From: Periconia sp. R9002
Lineage: Eukaryota > Ascomycota > Dothideomycetes > Pleosporales > Periconiaceae
DNA: 64,000 nucleotides
Assembly: GCA_023627715.1 (NCBI GenBank)
Contig: JAMAHW010000076.1
Span: 62,001-126,000 of the forward strand
Direction of reading: 5' to 3'
In this document: positions 44,339 through 56,116 of the stretch, piece by piece
How positions within the stretch are numbered: position 1 is the stretch's first letter
Layout: each line of letters starts with the position of its first letter
The notes under the pieces: model-generated
The model's database searches: none
The model's input: the letters and a program-made list of their open reading frames with translations, nothing else
What the model was told of the DNA's origin: nothing
Position numbers and translations under genes: made by a program

Positions 44339-45361
44339 ATGGCATCCCCACCGCATATTCCCCAGCTCAACGTGCCGCGCAAGCGAACTAGCATATCCAG
44401 CATCTCCTCAGTAGCCAAGAAGCGCAAACCATCGAATCTCCGCAACTCATTCGCTCCCGAAAATGACAGCGCAGCCGGTTCGCCCTTGGCATACGAGCGC
44501 TCCCCCTCAGTCGACAGCGTAGCCACCGGCTCCCTCGCCAACGGCGTCGGAGGAAAGAAGCGCAAGCGCAAAGACGGTGACAACATGAGTGCCACAGGAG
44601 CCAGCACACGCGGCGGCGGGAAGCGCAACAACAACGAAGCGGGTTCCAGCACCGGCCCCGCGGGCGCCAACAACGACAACGACAATGAAGACGAAGAAGA
44701 CGACGACCTAGACGAAGACGTCGACACGATGCTCGAAGGCGGCCGCGCAACCGAAGCCTCCAAAAAACAAGACAAAGAACACGAGCGCATCCTCATGCAA
44801 GCCATGACGCCCTCGCAAAGCGACCGCTACGCAACCTACCGCCGCATCCGCCTCCGACCCCAAATCGTCCGCCGCCTCGTCAACCAAACCCTCAGCCAGT
44901 CCGTCCCGGGCCCCGTCGTCATTGCCGTAACCTCGTACTCCAAAGCCTTCATCGGCGAGCTCATCGACCGCGCCCTCACCGTCCGCGACGAATGGGCCGC
45001 CGCCCGCACGCACCTCCCCAACCCAAACCTCCCCCCGCAACTCCTCACCCGCGGCCTCACCGACGCCTTCGCACACAAGCCCGACGCGAAACCCATGCCC
45101 AACCACATCGTCGAGTCTGGCCTCTACAAAAATCAGGTCGATCCCAAGGAGGGGTATTGGGTTGAGGTGCCCAAGGAAACGAGCCTGCAGGACCGCTTGA
45201 AGGAGTGCGATAAGGGCCCGCTCACGCCGGATCACTTGAGGGAGGCGTTGAGGCGGTATAAGAGGGATCGTGATGGCGGGGGCGCGGGGTTTGCGGGGTT
45301 GAGTCTTGAGGGGCCGGAGAGGACGTTGGCGAGGACGGGGGGGAAGAGGCTGTTTCGCTGA
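44339..45361 (+). CDS. TAF11: TFIID subunit TAF11
   Basis: TAF11 pairs with TAF13 through a histone fold inside TFIID. A single exon from the ATG at 44339 gives 340 residues. The histone-fold region starts near residue 150: RILMQAMTPSQSDRYATYRR, then IRLRPQIVRRLVNQTLSQSV, then PGPVVIAVTSYSKAFIGELI. These are the TAF11 signature helices. The N-terminal half is disordered, with KKRK nuclear signals and a long Asp/Glu run just before the fold, both common in fungal TAF11. A fungal C-terminal extension ends in GGKRLFR. An in-frame ATG at 44237 would add 34 residues. I prefer 44339 because it begins a conserved-looking MASPPHIPQLNVPRKR. Confidence 0.92.
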   Translation: MASPPHIPQLNVPRKRTSISSISSVAKKRKPSNLRNSFAPENDSAAGSPLAYERSPSVDSVATGSLANGVGGKKRKRKDGDNMSATGASTRGGGKRNNNEAGSSTGPAGANNDNDNEDEEDDDLDEDVDTMLEGGRATEASKKQDKEHERILMQAMTPSQSDRYATYRRIRLRPQIVRRLVNQTLSQSVPGPVVIAVTSYSKAFIGELIDRALTVRDEWAAARTHLPNPNLPPQLLTRGLTDAFAHKPDAKPMPNHIVESGLYKNQVDPKEGYWVEVPKETSLQDRLKECDKGPLTPDHLREALRRYKRDRDGGGAGFAGLSLEGPERTLARTGGKRLFR

Positions 45362-46185
45362 GTGTGGGAGTGGAGAGTGGAGGAGGGCGTGGTGCTCTTT
45401 CCCCTTTTTTTCCTGTCGAGATTTCGTTTGGGGATTTGCCTTCCCACCAGTCTGATGGATCGGCCTTCTTTCCTTCTGATTTGATTCGAAATCATCACCC
45501 CTTCCCCCCCTTCCCCCCTTTTTCTTTCATAAGACGGAGTGAACCTCCGTCTACACAGACTCTTTAACCATCACTTTTATCTTGCATGCATCAGCGTGGG
45601 GCGTTTTTCTCTTTTTTTTTTCTTGGGGGGAAAAGAACATGGGCGCATATAAAGATTTCTTTCTTACATCAACGGTGCTTTTCACGGCGTCTGGGGTCTA
45701 GGCTGGGATGGGATGGGTTGGAGATTGGGGAGAATGTGTTTGTTTGCTGGTTGGAGATGGAGGGTGGTGAGAGAGATAGGGACGTTATTCAAGTTTTAAA
45801 AGAAACTGGTTTGTATCACTTCGCTGACGGTTGGAATTTTGATGTGATGGTTTTGCGTCGACACTGCGAGTGATTGGATTGTTCTGATGGACTCTATGGC
45901 GAGATAAATATCATCAAGGTGTTTGGATTCTCGATTACTCGACCAAGCTATCTCAGTTCGAAAAATAGATAAAAAGACATCACGTCACATAGCAGAGCAA
46001 TTGGTTCAAGAAAATTGTGAAGAATCCCATCATTTGGGGACGTTTTCAGTCATGACAGCTGTCTACATGAAAGCCCATGACGCAAGTTTCACTCCATAAT
46101 CATGATTCGAAAAGGAAAAAACCCCCATCCATGTTGCTAAATCCCAGAATCTGCGAACAAACCGACACCAGCGCCTCTCACCGTT
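45362..46185. other. convergent 3' region
   Basis: 824 bp between TAF11 and the ribosomal protein gene, both ending here. C/T-rich near 45400-45540; no gene supported. Confidence 0.5.
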
Positions 46186-47628
46186 TTAGTTCTCGAGAGC
46201 GGTATCGATGAAGGATTGGGGGACGCGCTCGGGCTTGCCGGTGTTGAGCTTCTTCTGGCCCTCCTTGTTCTTGGAGAAGGTGGCGGCGTAGGGGTTGAGG
46301 CGGAGCTGCACCTGGAAGTTGCGCAGCGGGTTCTTCTTCTGCACGTTGGTGCGCTTGGAGACGGCGCCGCCGCGGACGGGGCGGAGGACCTTCTGCACGT
46401 CGCTGGAGTTGATGATCTTGGAGAGATCGGGCTGCTTCATGATGGTGGAGGGGAGGAGGAAGTCCTTCTTCAAGGCGGAGGGCTCCGAGGTGGTGCCGTA
46501 GACCTTGTCGAGGGCGGAGAAGGCAGATGAAGTCCAGACGATCAGGCGGCCGAGGTGGCCTCCGGGAGCGAGCTGGAGGAGGTTGAGGGAGTAGACGGAC
46601 GAGGTCTCAACGCCGGGAAGGTTGCGGAAGGCGGTGACGAGCTCCTTGCCATCCTCCTCGGGGTTGTAGATGACGAGGGGACCGCGACGCTGAGTGTGGC
46701 GACGGCCTCGGAGCTTACCCTTACCGGCGCGGAGCTTCTTGGACTTCTTGACCTTGTCGACATCAGCACCGGCACCAACGGCCCTCAAGAGAGCGAGGGC
46801 GGCGGAGGTCTTGGCGATAGCACCGTCGGCGAAGGCGGTGGAGGAGACGACGAGGGGAACCTCGGGGACGGTGGAGACGTTGTGGCCGCGGGCCATGAGG
46901 AGGGCGGCGCTGGAAGATGCAGCAATGGCAGAGGCAGTAGCGAAACGCTTCTGGTTCAGGTTGATCTTCTGGTGCCATTTCCTCCACACCTTGGTGGGTG
47001 CGAACATGCGGCCGGAACGGCACATGTTACCGAAAGCAGCCTGACCGGCACGGTGGGTTCCTCCTCCAGAAACACGGGGGATACGGGCAACAGCACGTCC
47101 AGTACCCCAGGACTCGGCTGAGGTCTGGTGACCAGCCTTCTCGGAGCTGGAGACATGTTAGGTGGAGGAGAGGTGGTTTTCCCAATCGCGGCACTTACAC
47201 AGCATAGGGTTGGCGGCGGTTCTTGTTCATGCCAGTGTGCACCGAGTGGACGATATCCGGACGGATGGGGGCCTGGACGACTGTTAGCATTCATGTATAT
47301 TGAGGCATTCGCTCCATGTAAGAAATTTGAATATGCGCATTTTGCTGCTCCACAGGCTCAAATCACGCATTTCGAGAAATGTATCCAGCTCCTCAAACGA
47401 GGGCAAGCTTCTCGAAACACCCATAACTCCAATATCCTCTTTCCCAAAAGATCAATTTCTCATTGTATGCGCGGATTTGGCGGCCTCGTGGAGCAGCGTG
47501 CGAATCGGTTGGAGTTTTTTGCTGTCGAGATTGGACGTGCGACTTGCCTTGAAGACATTGGGGACGGAGATGGTGTCCTTGGAAGCCTCTCCGCTGCCGG
47601 AGATGATGGTGACGGTAGGCCGAGACAT
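46186..47628 (-). CDS. RPL4: 60S ribosomal protein L4 (uL4)
   Basis: uL4 is a large-subunit protein whose extended loop lines the exit tunnel. Exons 47548-47628, 47199-47272 and 46186-47146 total 371 residues. The start [15 protein letters not shown] is followed by [20 protein letters not shown] and [20 protein letters not shown]. The tunnel loop [20 protein letters not shown] and [12 protein letters not shown] come next. All are near-invariant in fungi. Intron 1 (47273-47547, 275 nt) uses a GC donor, AAG|GCAAGT, with a CAG acceptor; the protein join VFK-APIRPD requires it. Intron 2 is 52 nt with GTAAGT. High use of C-ending codons suits a highly expressed gene. The long first intron close to the ATG is the usual arrangement for fungal ribosomal protein genes. 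Confidence 0.97.
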
Positions 47629-50367
47629 GGCGGGCGTCGTGCTGTTGGTTAGTGTTGAGGTCGTGGAAAAAAGTGATCGCTTTGGATTTCGGGTGCGGTT
47701 GTGCGATTCTGCAATGCGCCAAGAGTTTTTCCATAAGCGAGTCGACCAAGCCGTTTTGGGTTTATGTCACGTGCGTTCGATAAATCCACCTTCAAAGTTG
47801 AACCTCACGAGTTGTCTGCATCTCGCAATAATTGGATAGATTAATGGCTCACATTCATATATATGATGCGACACATCTGTGAATATCATGTTCTGTTTGA
47901 AGAATGATACTTAACGTGGCCACATCTAGACAAACTCTACTTGTTCCAGTTTGCTGATGGACAATAATACACATGTCCAACCTGTATTTGCACAGCTTTG
48001 GACTAAATGCGAAGATTTGAGTGCTCTCAAGTTATATGCAGCCTTGGATGGCCTCCCGAACTCGTAGTGACGAATACAGTCGCCAGAACATACCTGTTCC
48101 CAAGTCTTCTAGATCTGGGGCGACCCTTGACTGGGATTGATTACAGTCTGGTAACCTATTTCATCTCTGCATCAGGTATATGCAATAAATCTTGAATATA
48201 ATCAGGGTACCAGGTTACATGAACTGGAATAGAGCCGAGTCGCGGGTGCACTATTGATTGTGAAATATTTATTGATATTGAATCTCAGACGAACTAAAAC
48301 ACCGAACGGAGAGTATACGAGGGCATGAAGATACCTAATGCTTAGCCAATTCGCAAGGCAGTACCTATACACAACTGCTGATCTGGAACGCGTTTCACGG
48401 GACAAGTGCAGTCGACACATTTTGGCAGATTGTTTACCGTACCAGCAAACGGCGCGTATAGGAAATCTAAGTTTGGGCGGTACCTGATGGAAGGTACGCG
48501 TGGGACCCCAGTTTACGGTCTTCGGGCGGGCAAAATTAACCAACCTTACGTGTTGCTGGATTCGGACTGGCCTTGAAGCAGCAAGGGTGGCTAGGACAGA
48601 ACCAACACGCAAAGGATTCACGCGCGGGAAAGATTCGAGAAAAGAACGAGGATACGACATGTTCCATACTGTCAGTGGGCGGCGTAACAAGCATTTCATT
48701 TTGCATGCACATGCGGCTGCTGATGAGTGAGGCGTCGAAACCTTGCGGCGGCATAACGAACGGGGCGAGTAGGTACTTAAGAAGATTCAGCCGGCACATA
48801 ATCATCATCCAAAAAGACGTGCGTTGTGCCTGACAACCTTCTTACATGTTATGTGTTCTTGAAACCAAGGGCATCAGGTGACGAATATGCGCGGGTGGTG
48901 CCTTCACCCCGCCAACAACCGGTGGGCCTCTAGGGCGTTTCACAATGGCCTGCACTGTCGGACAGTTTTTTTTTTCTTCTAGGCCGGCCGTGACAGATTG
49001 TCCAAACGATGCCCCGACATGTGGAGAGAGAGAGAGGTCCGAGTTTAGGAGGCGAGACAGCAGAACAGTTGACGATGTTTATGCGCAGTCGGAGCGATGG
49101 GAGGTCTAGAGGAATGAGGAATGCAGCGGCAGGGTGTAGGGCTGCTCGTACATACCGTGTGCAGTACAAGTTCGGCTGCAGGACGGGCTTAGGGTGGAAT
49201 TAGCTGGCGGTTATTTTTAGCTGGCCATTTGCCCTCGAGCGCAGCGCAGTACCGTTGGTTGTATGGAGAGTGTTTGCAACCGTGAAGCCGTCGTCGTTAG
49301 CAGCGTCGTCAGCCCTGAGTAGATTTCCAAACAGCAGCAATTGCACGCCGGCGGACGAAGGCAAACGCAAACGGGGCCTGCCGCTCGAGTAAGGGTGAGT
49401 AATGAGTAGAGGTGGGAACGGGGAAGGAGCACATCGTAATCTGGAAACCCGTGCACAGACCACGGGCGTTATTCTTAGCAATGGCTAGCACGCAGGCCGC
49501 GGATTGGCTGCTGGCCTGCTGCTGTAGCCGCTCTGACTTCCTTTGTGTGTCTGTCGTCTGCGTCTGCCCTGCCTGCCTGCACTCTCCTCTCCCTCATCCA
49601 CCAGCCAGTCCACTCCGACAGCACAGCGACAGCGCCGCTTTCCAGCGCATTCCCTCCCCTCCCCCTCTCTCCTCGACAGAACCCACGGCGCCTGCGCCTG
49701 CGCCAGACCGACTTTTCTACCAACCGCTCCCACGGTCGTCTCGCCTTGCCTCGTCCACAGAGTCGGTCCATAGGTGGTCGCGCTTCGGTCGCTCTTGCCC
49801 TGCTCCTCTCCAACTTCCTCACCACCGCCCGACCCTCGACGCAACAAGCACATCCTCCGCCGACCTCTCTCTCCTCTCTGCCTTCCCCATCGACCGCCCA
49901 TAATCACGACCACTACAGTCGAGTTGCACATCTCTCCCACCTTTCTCTCCTTCGCCTTCGCCTTCGTCTTCTTCGCCAGAACAACCGCATTGGCAGTTGT
50001 CCAGTCACATTGCATATTCCACCAGCCAGTCGTTCCCTACCTTCGGCGCTAGTCGAGGATCTGGTATCCTCGTTTCAAGTCTCCAGCAGCGGTTCGCTCT
50101 GTTGTCCACCCTCGGTATGTTGCCTCTTGTTATTCCCATAACCCATACTTCAGATCCCACAGCCCTGTATCCTGTTTCCTGTCGCTCGCCCACAAGTAGC
50201 CATCCTATTTCCCGTTTCCCGTCTTCATCGTGTCACGACTGCGGCTTGCTACCATAACCCGTTTACGGTTTCTGTCACGCAGCATACATATAGACTCTCT
50301 CCCTTTCCTACTCTACCCATCCTACCTCTCCTCTAATTACCCTTCCCCGACAAACAAATTCACTGGC
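47629..50367. other. large intergenic region, RPL4 promoter and phosphatase leader
   Basis: 2.7 kb without a supported gene. 49530-50000 is strongly C/T-rich and, with the GGTATGTTGC donor-like site near 50113, looks like a long and perhaps spliced 5' leader of the phosphatase gene. Confidence 0.45.
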
Positions 50368-53300
50368 ATGGGATCGTCTGCTATGCTTCATACAACTGAC
50401 ACTTTGTTTCTTCAAAGGGCGCTTACACCACTTAATTCTTCCTTCCCTTCAAAAGTATCTGGAAACACAACCTCACGTTCCACTCCGCCTACTTGCACCT
50501 CACAGCCACCTTGTCGGCCTCGAGACACCGTCAGCGGTCTGCCCAAGCCTGGGCCCACTGCCTCCCAACTCAGTATGCAAACTAGCCCACGGAACTTCAT
50601 GCCGATGCCCTCCTTCGGCGCCGTTTTTGGAGAGGAGGCACGCAATACTCACCTCAAAGTTACTTCAGATACAGACAAAAACATCCCTCATGGCTCCATA
50701 GCGCGATTGTCACCTCATGGAAACAACCACAGCGGCGCACCCTTTTCCTCTTTTCATATTCACCGTGACAGCCGGGATAGCACGTCAACCGCCTCTTCAG
50801 ACAACTCACCGACGACAACAATTTCCACCATGGACTCCTCTACAGTCACAGACCCGTCGCCGGGACAGTCTCCCGAGTCACCAGTAGCAAAAACGGCTTC
50901 GACTTCTTTTGTAGCGGATTTTCGGTCACGAAGAACAGACAATCCATCGCAGGATCCCAGCACAAACACCTTCTTCGAACTTGCAAGACCAACCACACCT
51001 GCGAAGAAGCCACGGAACCTGAAAAACCTTGGCATCAACACCTCATCTTCGCTCGGTAATCTGCGTACGGCCCAGAATGCCTCTACACTGGTGGTGGAAA
51101 GGAAGGAAAAGAACCCTTCTGCGCCAGCATCCCCATCCTTCATCAAGCCGCCCACGCCGCCCAAGAGACGTCCATCGAACCTTAGCCTCACCATCTCGAC
51201 TCCCGGTAGCAACGAGAACAAGCCGATGAGACTCATCATTCCTTCCACTCCAGCAGGTAGTCGCCCTACACTGCGCCATTTTCAATCATCCCCATCGCTT
51301 CCCTTGTGCTCTCCATCAGTGGGGCCTTCTGGCGGGATGAAAATGCCTGCTCTGAGGAATGTCCCTTCAAAGCCAAGCGGACTTTCCGAAGTACCTTATG
51401 AGATGGAAGAGGAAGAGGACCAGGAGCCGAACTTTGACGTTCCCCAGTCGCGCGAAGAGAAACCCGCAGCATATCCAAACGGTCCGATTGAAATCTATCC
51501 TTCAGGAATATTCCTGTACTTTGAGCCGACCGTGGAACAAGCCTGCACTTTCGATGTCATCATCAACGTCGCTAGTGAAGTCAAGAATCCCTTCACTACG
51601 CCAGTTTCCGAAGCCTCAAAAGACCTTAATGCTCGACGTGTGGATGGCCCAGCGGCAGAGAACCCAGATTTTGCTGCTCTTCCTAAGCGCGCAAGCGGCA
51701 GCAGTAGCTCGCCTGCAACGCCCAAAGCAGCGCCTGTCATGGAGGTCATGCAGCCCGGTGAGCGTGTCATTGACGGAAAGACGTACAAAACCCCCGAGTA
51801 CATTCATATGCCATGGGAACATAATACTGATATCGTGGCGGATCTCTACAAGTTGGTGAAGACAATGGATGACCGGGTACAACAAGGCAAACGGGTCCTC
51901 GTCCATTGTCAGTGCGGTGTCAGTCGTTCGGCCAGTTTGATTGTTGCCTACGGTATCTACAAGAACCCAGAGACAAGCGTGCAAGAGACCTATGACATTG
52001 TCAAAAAGCGTAGCAAGTGGATAGGGCCGAACATGAGTTTGATCATGCAGCTCCAAGAATACCGAAACACCCTGACCAAAGCCAACGACAACAGATCTTA
52101 CCTTGGCCAGCCATCGTTCGGCCGACGATCTGCAGGCCTGCCTACTGGAATTTCGACTGCGACCAACCGGCACTCGCCTTTCGATAGGGATATCTCTTCT
52201 GCTCCTCGGACGCCTCGTACAGCGCCTCTCCCACCAGACATTGACTCGAACTTGCAACGCGCCAGCACTGGAAGTATGATCATGCTTTCTCCGGGCCCTC
52301 TTTCCGCACCATCAGGATCTTCCATGTTTTCTCCTGGTTTCCGGCAGTCATGGGCAGCCAGTCAAACTCAGTTCGATCTCTCTCCCAAATCATCCCCCAA
52401 AACCACTCCTTACGTGGACCCTGCTGGTCACATTGTTCCTATGCTGTCCATCTCAAACAACGATGTACCGGAGGAGAAACCTCGAACTCCTGCTGTAGAA
52501 GAAACTCCTTCGGATCGCGATGCAACACTGAAACCTCTGTTTGTTCCCAGCTTTTCTAGAAAATTGCCTTTCCGAAACAAGGACAAAAACAGTGCTCCCG
52601 AGCGACCCCGGACTTCTCCAGATCCGAATGTGCTGCATGCTCCTCCACAGCCTCTTAGTTTTGCGCCTCTGCGGTCTCCTGCGGTACCGACTTTTAACAT
52701 CCCGACCTTTACCCCCGATGATGGGGATGACATGGGATTGAGATCACCGATAAAGGCATCATTCAATCTGAGCCCGTGGCCTCTATCGCACGATTATAGT
52801 TCCGAGTCGTCGCCCACTGCTGAGAGCTTTGAACCTCCACCTCCACCCATGTCATTCAGTAGGCCCGACCCTTTTGTAGACCACGAAGTGTCCTCTGGGT
52901 TGTTCTCTCCTTTATCCTCATCCTTCAATATTGGGCCTGCGCCTTTTGGGTCACGTCCTTCAAATGAAGACGCTACGTATGATGACTTTGAGGTTACTTC
53001 GCCGGTCAAGACGGAGTTTCCTTCTGACATGTTTGGCCGTGCCGATGATGCAAATAACGATTTGACATCGCCGCGGGCATCTGAGTTTCACATGACCCCA
53101 TTGAAGCCCAAAGTAGAGGACGAAGATCCCTTCGGGTTGACATCACCAACACGCTTCGAGTTCCCATCCGACCTTCACAAAAGAACAGGACTTACACCGC
53201 CGCGTTTTGCTCAACCGGACTTCCGACGACCCTCTTTCCAAGCTATATTGCCTCCGTCACATCTGGCGCAGCCTGAAACATCGAATGGCTTTGTATCTCT

Positions 53301-53895
53301 CGATGGCACCGCACAAGCACCACCTTCCATTCCTCCGATGATACCAGAGCACGCGAAGTTTACTACACACGTAGACGCGAGGATTGACAGTGTCGGAACC
53401 CTGTCGGACCAAAGTACTGCTCCTGCGGTCCAGGAACCTCCTAGCCTTGCACCGCCGCAGGTGCAACCAGTTACCCCCCAAGTTTCTGAGAAGAATTCGA
53501 CATGGACGTCAACACCGGTCAAGCAACCAGGTCTTCGTGCCAGATTCTCCTCTCCTAACATGCGCGAGCAGCGAAAACTTCACAAGCTCCAAACCGAAAT
53601 AGAAGCCACGCTTCCTAATCGCACTCCACCGCCAGCACAAGCTCAAGACGACTTGGACGCTTTGATGTCGCCACGCGCGGAAGAGTTCACTCGGAACCCA
53701 TTCCACTTCAATTTACAAGGCCCGACGGGTGAGAGTAGCTCTGCTTCTTCTCTCGAAACTGTCAAAGAGGGACAAAATCGCAGCGAGTGGACAGAAAAGC
53801 GTCAATGGACACCCAAGAAGTCTCTTGACGATGACCCTCGAAGTCCTGTGCAGGGTAGCAGCCCAATCGTCCGCAACATTTGGGACGTCCTGTGA
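50368..53895 (+). CDS. dual-specificity (MAP kinase-type) protein phosphatase, very long
   Basis: A single exon of 1175 residues from the ATG at 50368. Dual-specificity phosphatases remove phosphate from both Thr and Tyr, and fungal members act on MAP kinases. The catalytic domain is in the middle, about residues 365-570. It begins IEIYPSGIFLYFEPTVEQAC, with substrate segment YIHMPWEHNTDIV (Asp488 a candidate general acid). The active-site loop VHCQCGVSRSAS has Cys514 and Arg520. It closes with KWIGPNMSLIMQLQEYR. A linker insert (about 420-465) separates the first strands from the rest. Both flanks are long, disordered, and rich in Ser, Pro and repeated SPxxSP-like units (such as PFGLTSPTRFEFPSD), fit for docking or phosphorylation. 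It resembles Pmp1/Msg5-type enzymes in domain only. I took the second in-frame ATG rather than 50230, whose 46 residues look like leader. Confidence 0.9.
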   Translation: MGSSAMLHTTDTLFLQRALTPLNSSFPSKVSGNTTSRSTPPTCTSQPPCRPRDTVSGLPKPGPTASQLSMQTSPRNFMPMPSFGAVFGEEARNTHLKVTSDTDKNIPHGSIARLSPHGNNHSGAPFSSFHIHRDSRDSTSTASSDNSPTTTISTMDSSTVTDPSPGQSPESPVAKTASTSFVADFRSRRTDNPSQDPSTNTFFELARPTTPAKKPRNLKNLGINTSSSLGNLRTAQNASTLVVERKEKNPSAPASPSFIKPPTPPKRRPSNLSLTISTPGSNENKPMRLIIPSTPAGSRPTLRHFQSSPSLPLCSPSVGPSGGMKMPALRNVPSKPSGLSEVPYEMEEEEDQEPNFDVPQSREEKPAAYPNGPIEIYPSGIFLYFEPTVEQACTFDVIINVASEVKNPFTTPVSEASKDLNARRVDGPAAENPDFAALPKRASGSSSSPATPKAAPVMEVMQPGERVIDGKTYKTPEYIHMPWEHNTDIVADLYKLVKTMDDRVQQGKRVLVHCQCGVSRSASLIVAYGIYKNPETSVQETYDIVKKRSKWIGPNMSLIMQLQEYRNTLTKANDNRSYLGQPSFGRRSAGLPTGISTATNRHSPFDRDISSAPRTPRTAPLPPDIDSNLQRASTGSMIMLSPGPLSAPSGSSMFSPGFRQSWAASQTQFDLSPKSSPKTTPYVDPAGHIVPMLSISNNDVPEEKPRTPAVEETPSDRDATLKPLFVPSFSRKLPFRNKDKNSAPERPRTSPDPNVLHAPPQPLSFAPLRSPAVPTFNIPTFTPDDGDDMGLRSPIKASFNLSPWPLSHDYSSESSPTAESFEPPPPPMSFSRPDPFVDHEVSSGLFSPLSSSFNIGPAPFGSRPSNEDATYDDFEVTSPVKTEFPSDMFGRADDANNDLTSPRASEFHMTPLKPKVEDEDPFGLTSPTRFEFPSDLHKRTGLTPPRFAQPDFRRPSFQAILPPSHLAQPETSNGFVSLDGTAQAPPSIPPMIPEHAKFTTHVDARIDSVGTLSDQSTAPAVQEPPSLAPPQVQPVTPQVSEKNSTWTSTPVKQPGLRARFSSPNMREQRKLHKLQTEIEATLPNRTPPPAQAQDDLDALMSPRAEEFTRNPFHFNLQGPTGESSSASSLETVKEGQNRSEWTEKRQWTPKKSLDDDPRSPVQGSSPIVRNIWDVL

Positions 53896-56116
53896 GCACC
53901 ATATGCTTCTCGGGTCTTCTCTAGTAGATTTCCTGTGGCATACATGATCAATGACTGCTCACTCCTGCTACCAAAAATTCCGAAGACAGAATTTTCGCAG
54001 GGCGGGCTGAAACCAACCCGTGCTACCCAGCATAACACTGCAAATCAGAACGCTGCAGGCATCCAATTTCCCATATATGCAGGGCGATCGTCCCCTGCCG
54101 CGGAATATACCGTATCTCGTACCCGGCGTCAAGCCACCAACAATGCATGGCCCAGTTAGGCCATATTTCTCCACGCTACGAGAAATCACTACCGATACCA
54201 GCTTTGATCCGGAAACTTTTGTGGCGTCAAACCACATTCCACCCAAACACATCACAGTCCAGCACCTTCCGTCTTTCATTGGTTGATTGTTTACAATTTC
54301 TCTGGCTCTTTTCTTCGATGGTCCATAGACCATTCAAACTTTCCTCAAGGTTAATGCCTATTTGAGTTACGTATCCTCTTAATGTTCTAGTCTTTAGTAT
54401 CCGTACGAGTTCACTCGGCGTACTCTTCGACCTCCGACATACCACACTCTCTACCGACTCTTTCCTACACATGCCAACTAAAACCTGCCTGGGCACCTGT
54501 CCCATCTCCTATCTCAGTCCTCTTGTCTATTTTCTCTTGTCACGACGGGCACGCCCAAGGGCGTTGCATATGGGCGTATCATCACGGTCGAGCAAACGAA
54601 CCGTTAGCCTAGCATTTCATTTGTCGCTTTTTTTTTGCTTGTCTCTTTTGTCATCTTGTCCTTTTTTTTTCTCTTGGAGTTTCATTGCAAGTCTCTGGAT
54701 ATACCAGGACGAACACGGTCAGAAATATGGTTTGGCACAACCAATTTTTTTGGAGTAACTTCTGTATTAGGTGGTTTCCCCGAAATGGCCCAAAATGGCC
54801 CTCCTTCCCGACGGCCTCGGGCATATAAGAGGGGCGAAAGACTTGACATCTCTTTTCTTGTTTTGTTTTTCATTTTTGGTTCTTTTGTTCTCTCGTCTTC
54901 TTCTTCTTAACTTCTTCTCGTGAAATCCTCGTAACCCATGACACACACACATTTTGGGTATACGTGAGAATGATCGTTTAGGGCTCGTAGCTTTTACCTA
55001 CCCTACTTGCATACCTTTTTGCGGTGGTGGCGGGGCGAAGAAGGGCGTATAGGAGAGGTTCTGGTGGATGAAAGGTTGGGAAGGGATATATGGGATGGAT
55101 GGATGTTTGTCACGCTAGGAAGGAAAGGGGAGGGGGAGATTAATCGAATATATTCGTGTTCCTTTTGAATTTTGAGAAACTTTGACTTGCAAAGATGGTG
55201 CTAATTGAGTGTTTTGATGTGTCGTGTGATGATGCTATCATTCTATATACACACCTGAGTACGACTACGACTTCATTTCCGTGACTGACGGATGATGATG
55301 GATCGTGACGTGACACAAGGCACTGGGATGGTTGTCTAGATATGCCGTATGAGATGAGATGAGATGAGATGATTTGCAAAAGGAAGTAGATGGAACCGGG
55401 GTGGTTACCGTGCGTGGTTAGTAGTGAGATGGGGTGGGGTTTGAGGTGTCCTGGGGTGTTACCATCAGTTAAAAAGGTGTCTAAACTGGTAGGTAGGTTT
55501 AGGTGTGGTGGATATCTAACGCATATAACCGTATATAAAGCAAAAAAAGCATAATCGATCACATTTTGTTGTTTTTTTGTTATTTACGTTCATCAGGTTG
55601 TATAATGTCTGGTATTGTTATGATTGGGATTGATTTCTAACATCGATTCATTGAAAACTGAACTTTTTATGCATTTTATTGCCCTCAGATAGTGTTTAAG
55701 AATATAACTACGTGGAACCAGGATGGTTACAGGGCATAGTTAGTAGTGAGATGAGCCAGGGTGTAGGGTGTCCTAGGGTGTTACAATGAGCTAAGAGTGT
55801 GTTAAAACTTGTTAGGGTTGTGTGGGTGGAGATGGGACAGGTATAGAAACAAAACACTCTCTGTTGTTTATCACGCACGCAGTTGTAGGATGTCTGGTAT
55901 TGTTGTACTTGTGATTGATTTTGTGAATTCATCGATTAAAAACCCAATTTCTTATTCATACATTGCCACCCCCAGTATCCCCCCATATCTCTCCGCAAAC
56001 CCCACAGAAACCCGAGAAAACCCAGAAAAACCAAAAGGAGGAAGCTCTTGGCAGGAGCGGGGGGTGTGAAAAGGAGAGTAAAGGTTTTTCCTTACCAATC
56101 TTGATGTGTACGGGTC
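53896..56116. other. convergent 3' region with diverged tandem duplication
   Basis: 2.2 kb between convergent genes. The first part is the phosphatase 3' UTR. 55385-55975 is a two-unit duplication. No gene supported. Confidence 0.5.
55385..55975 (+). repeat. two diverged ~300-bp tandem units
   Basis: Unit 1 (about 55385-55690) and unit 2 (about 55707-55975) share, in the same order, GTGGTTACCGTG/ATGGTTACAGGG, GTTAGTAGTGAGATG, GGTGTCCTrGGGTGTTAC, a TTGTTGTTT-like stretch, and ATGTCTGGTATTGTTnT followed by GATTGATTT and ATCGATT. Identity is high in blocks, with indels between. Confidence 0.75.

Noticed and set aside
49412..50141. Long plus-strand frames before the phosphatase
   Set aside because: C/T-rich leader sequence open in several frames at once with Ser/Pro/Leu composition, as expected for a fungal 5' UTR.
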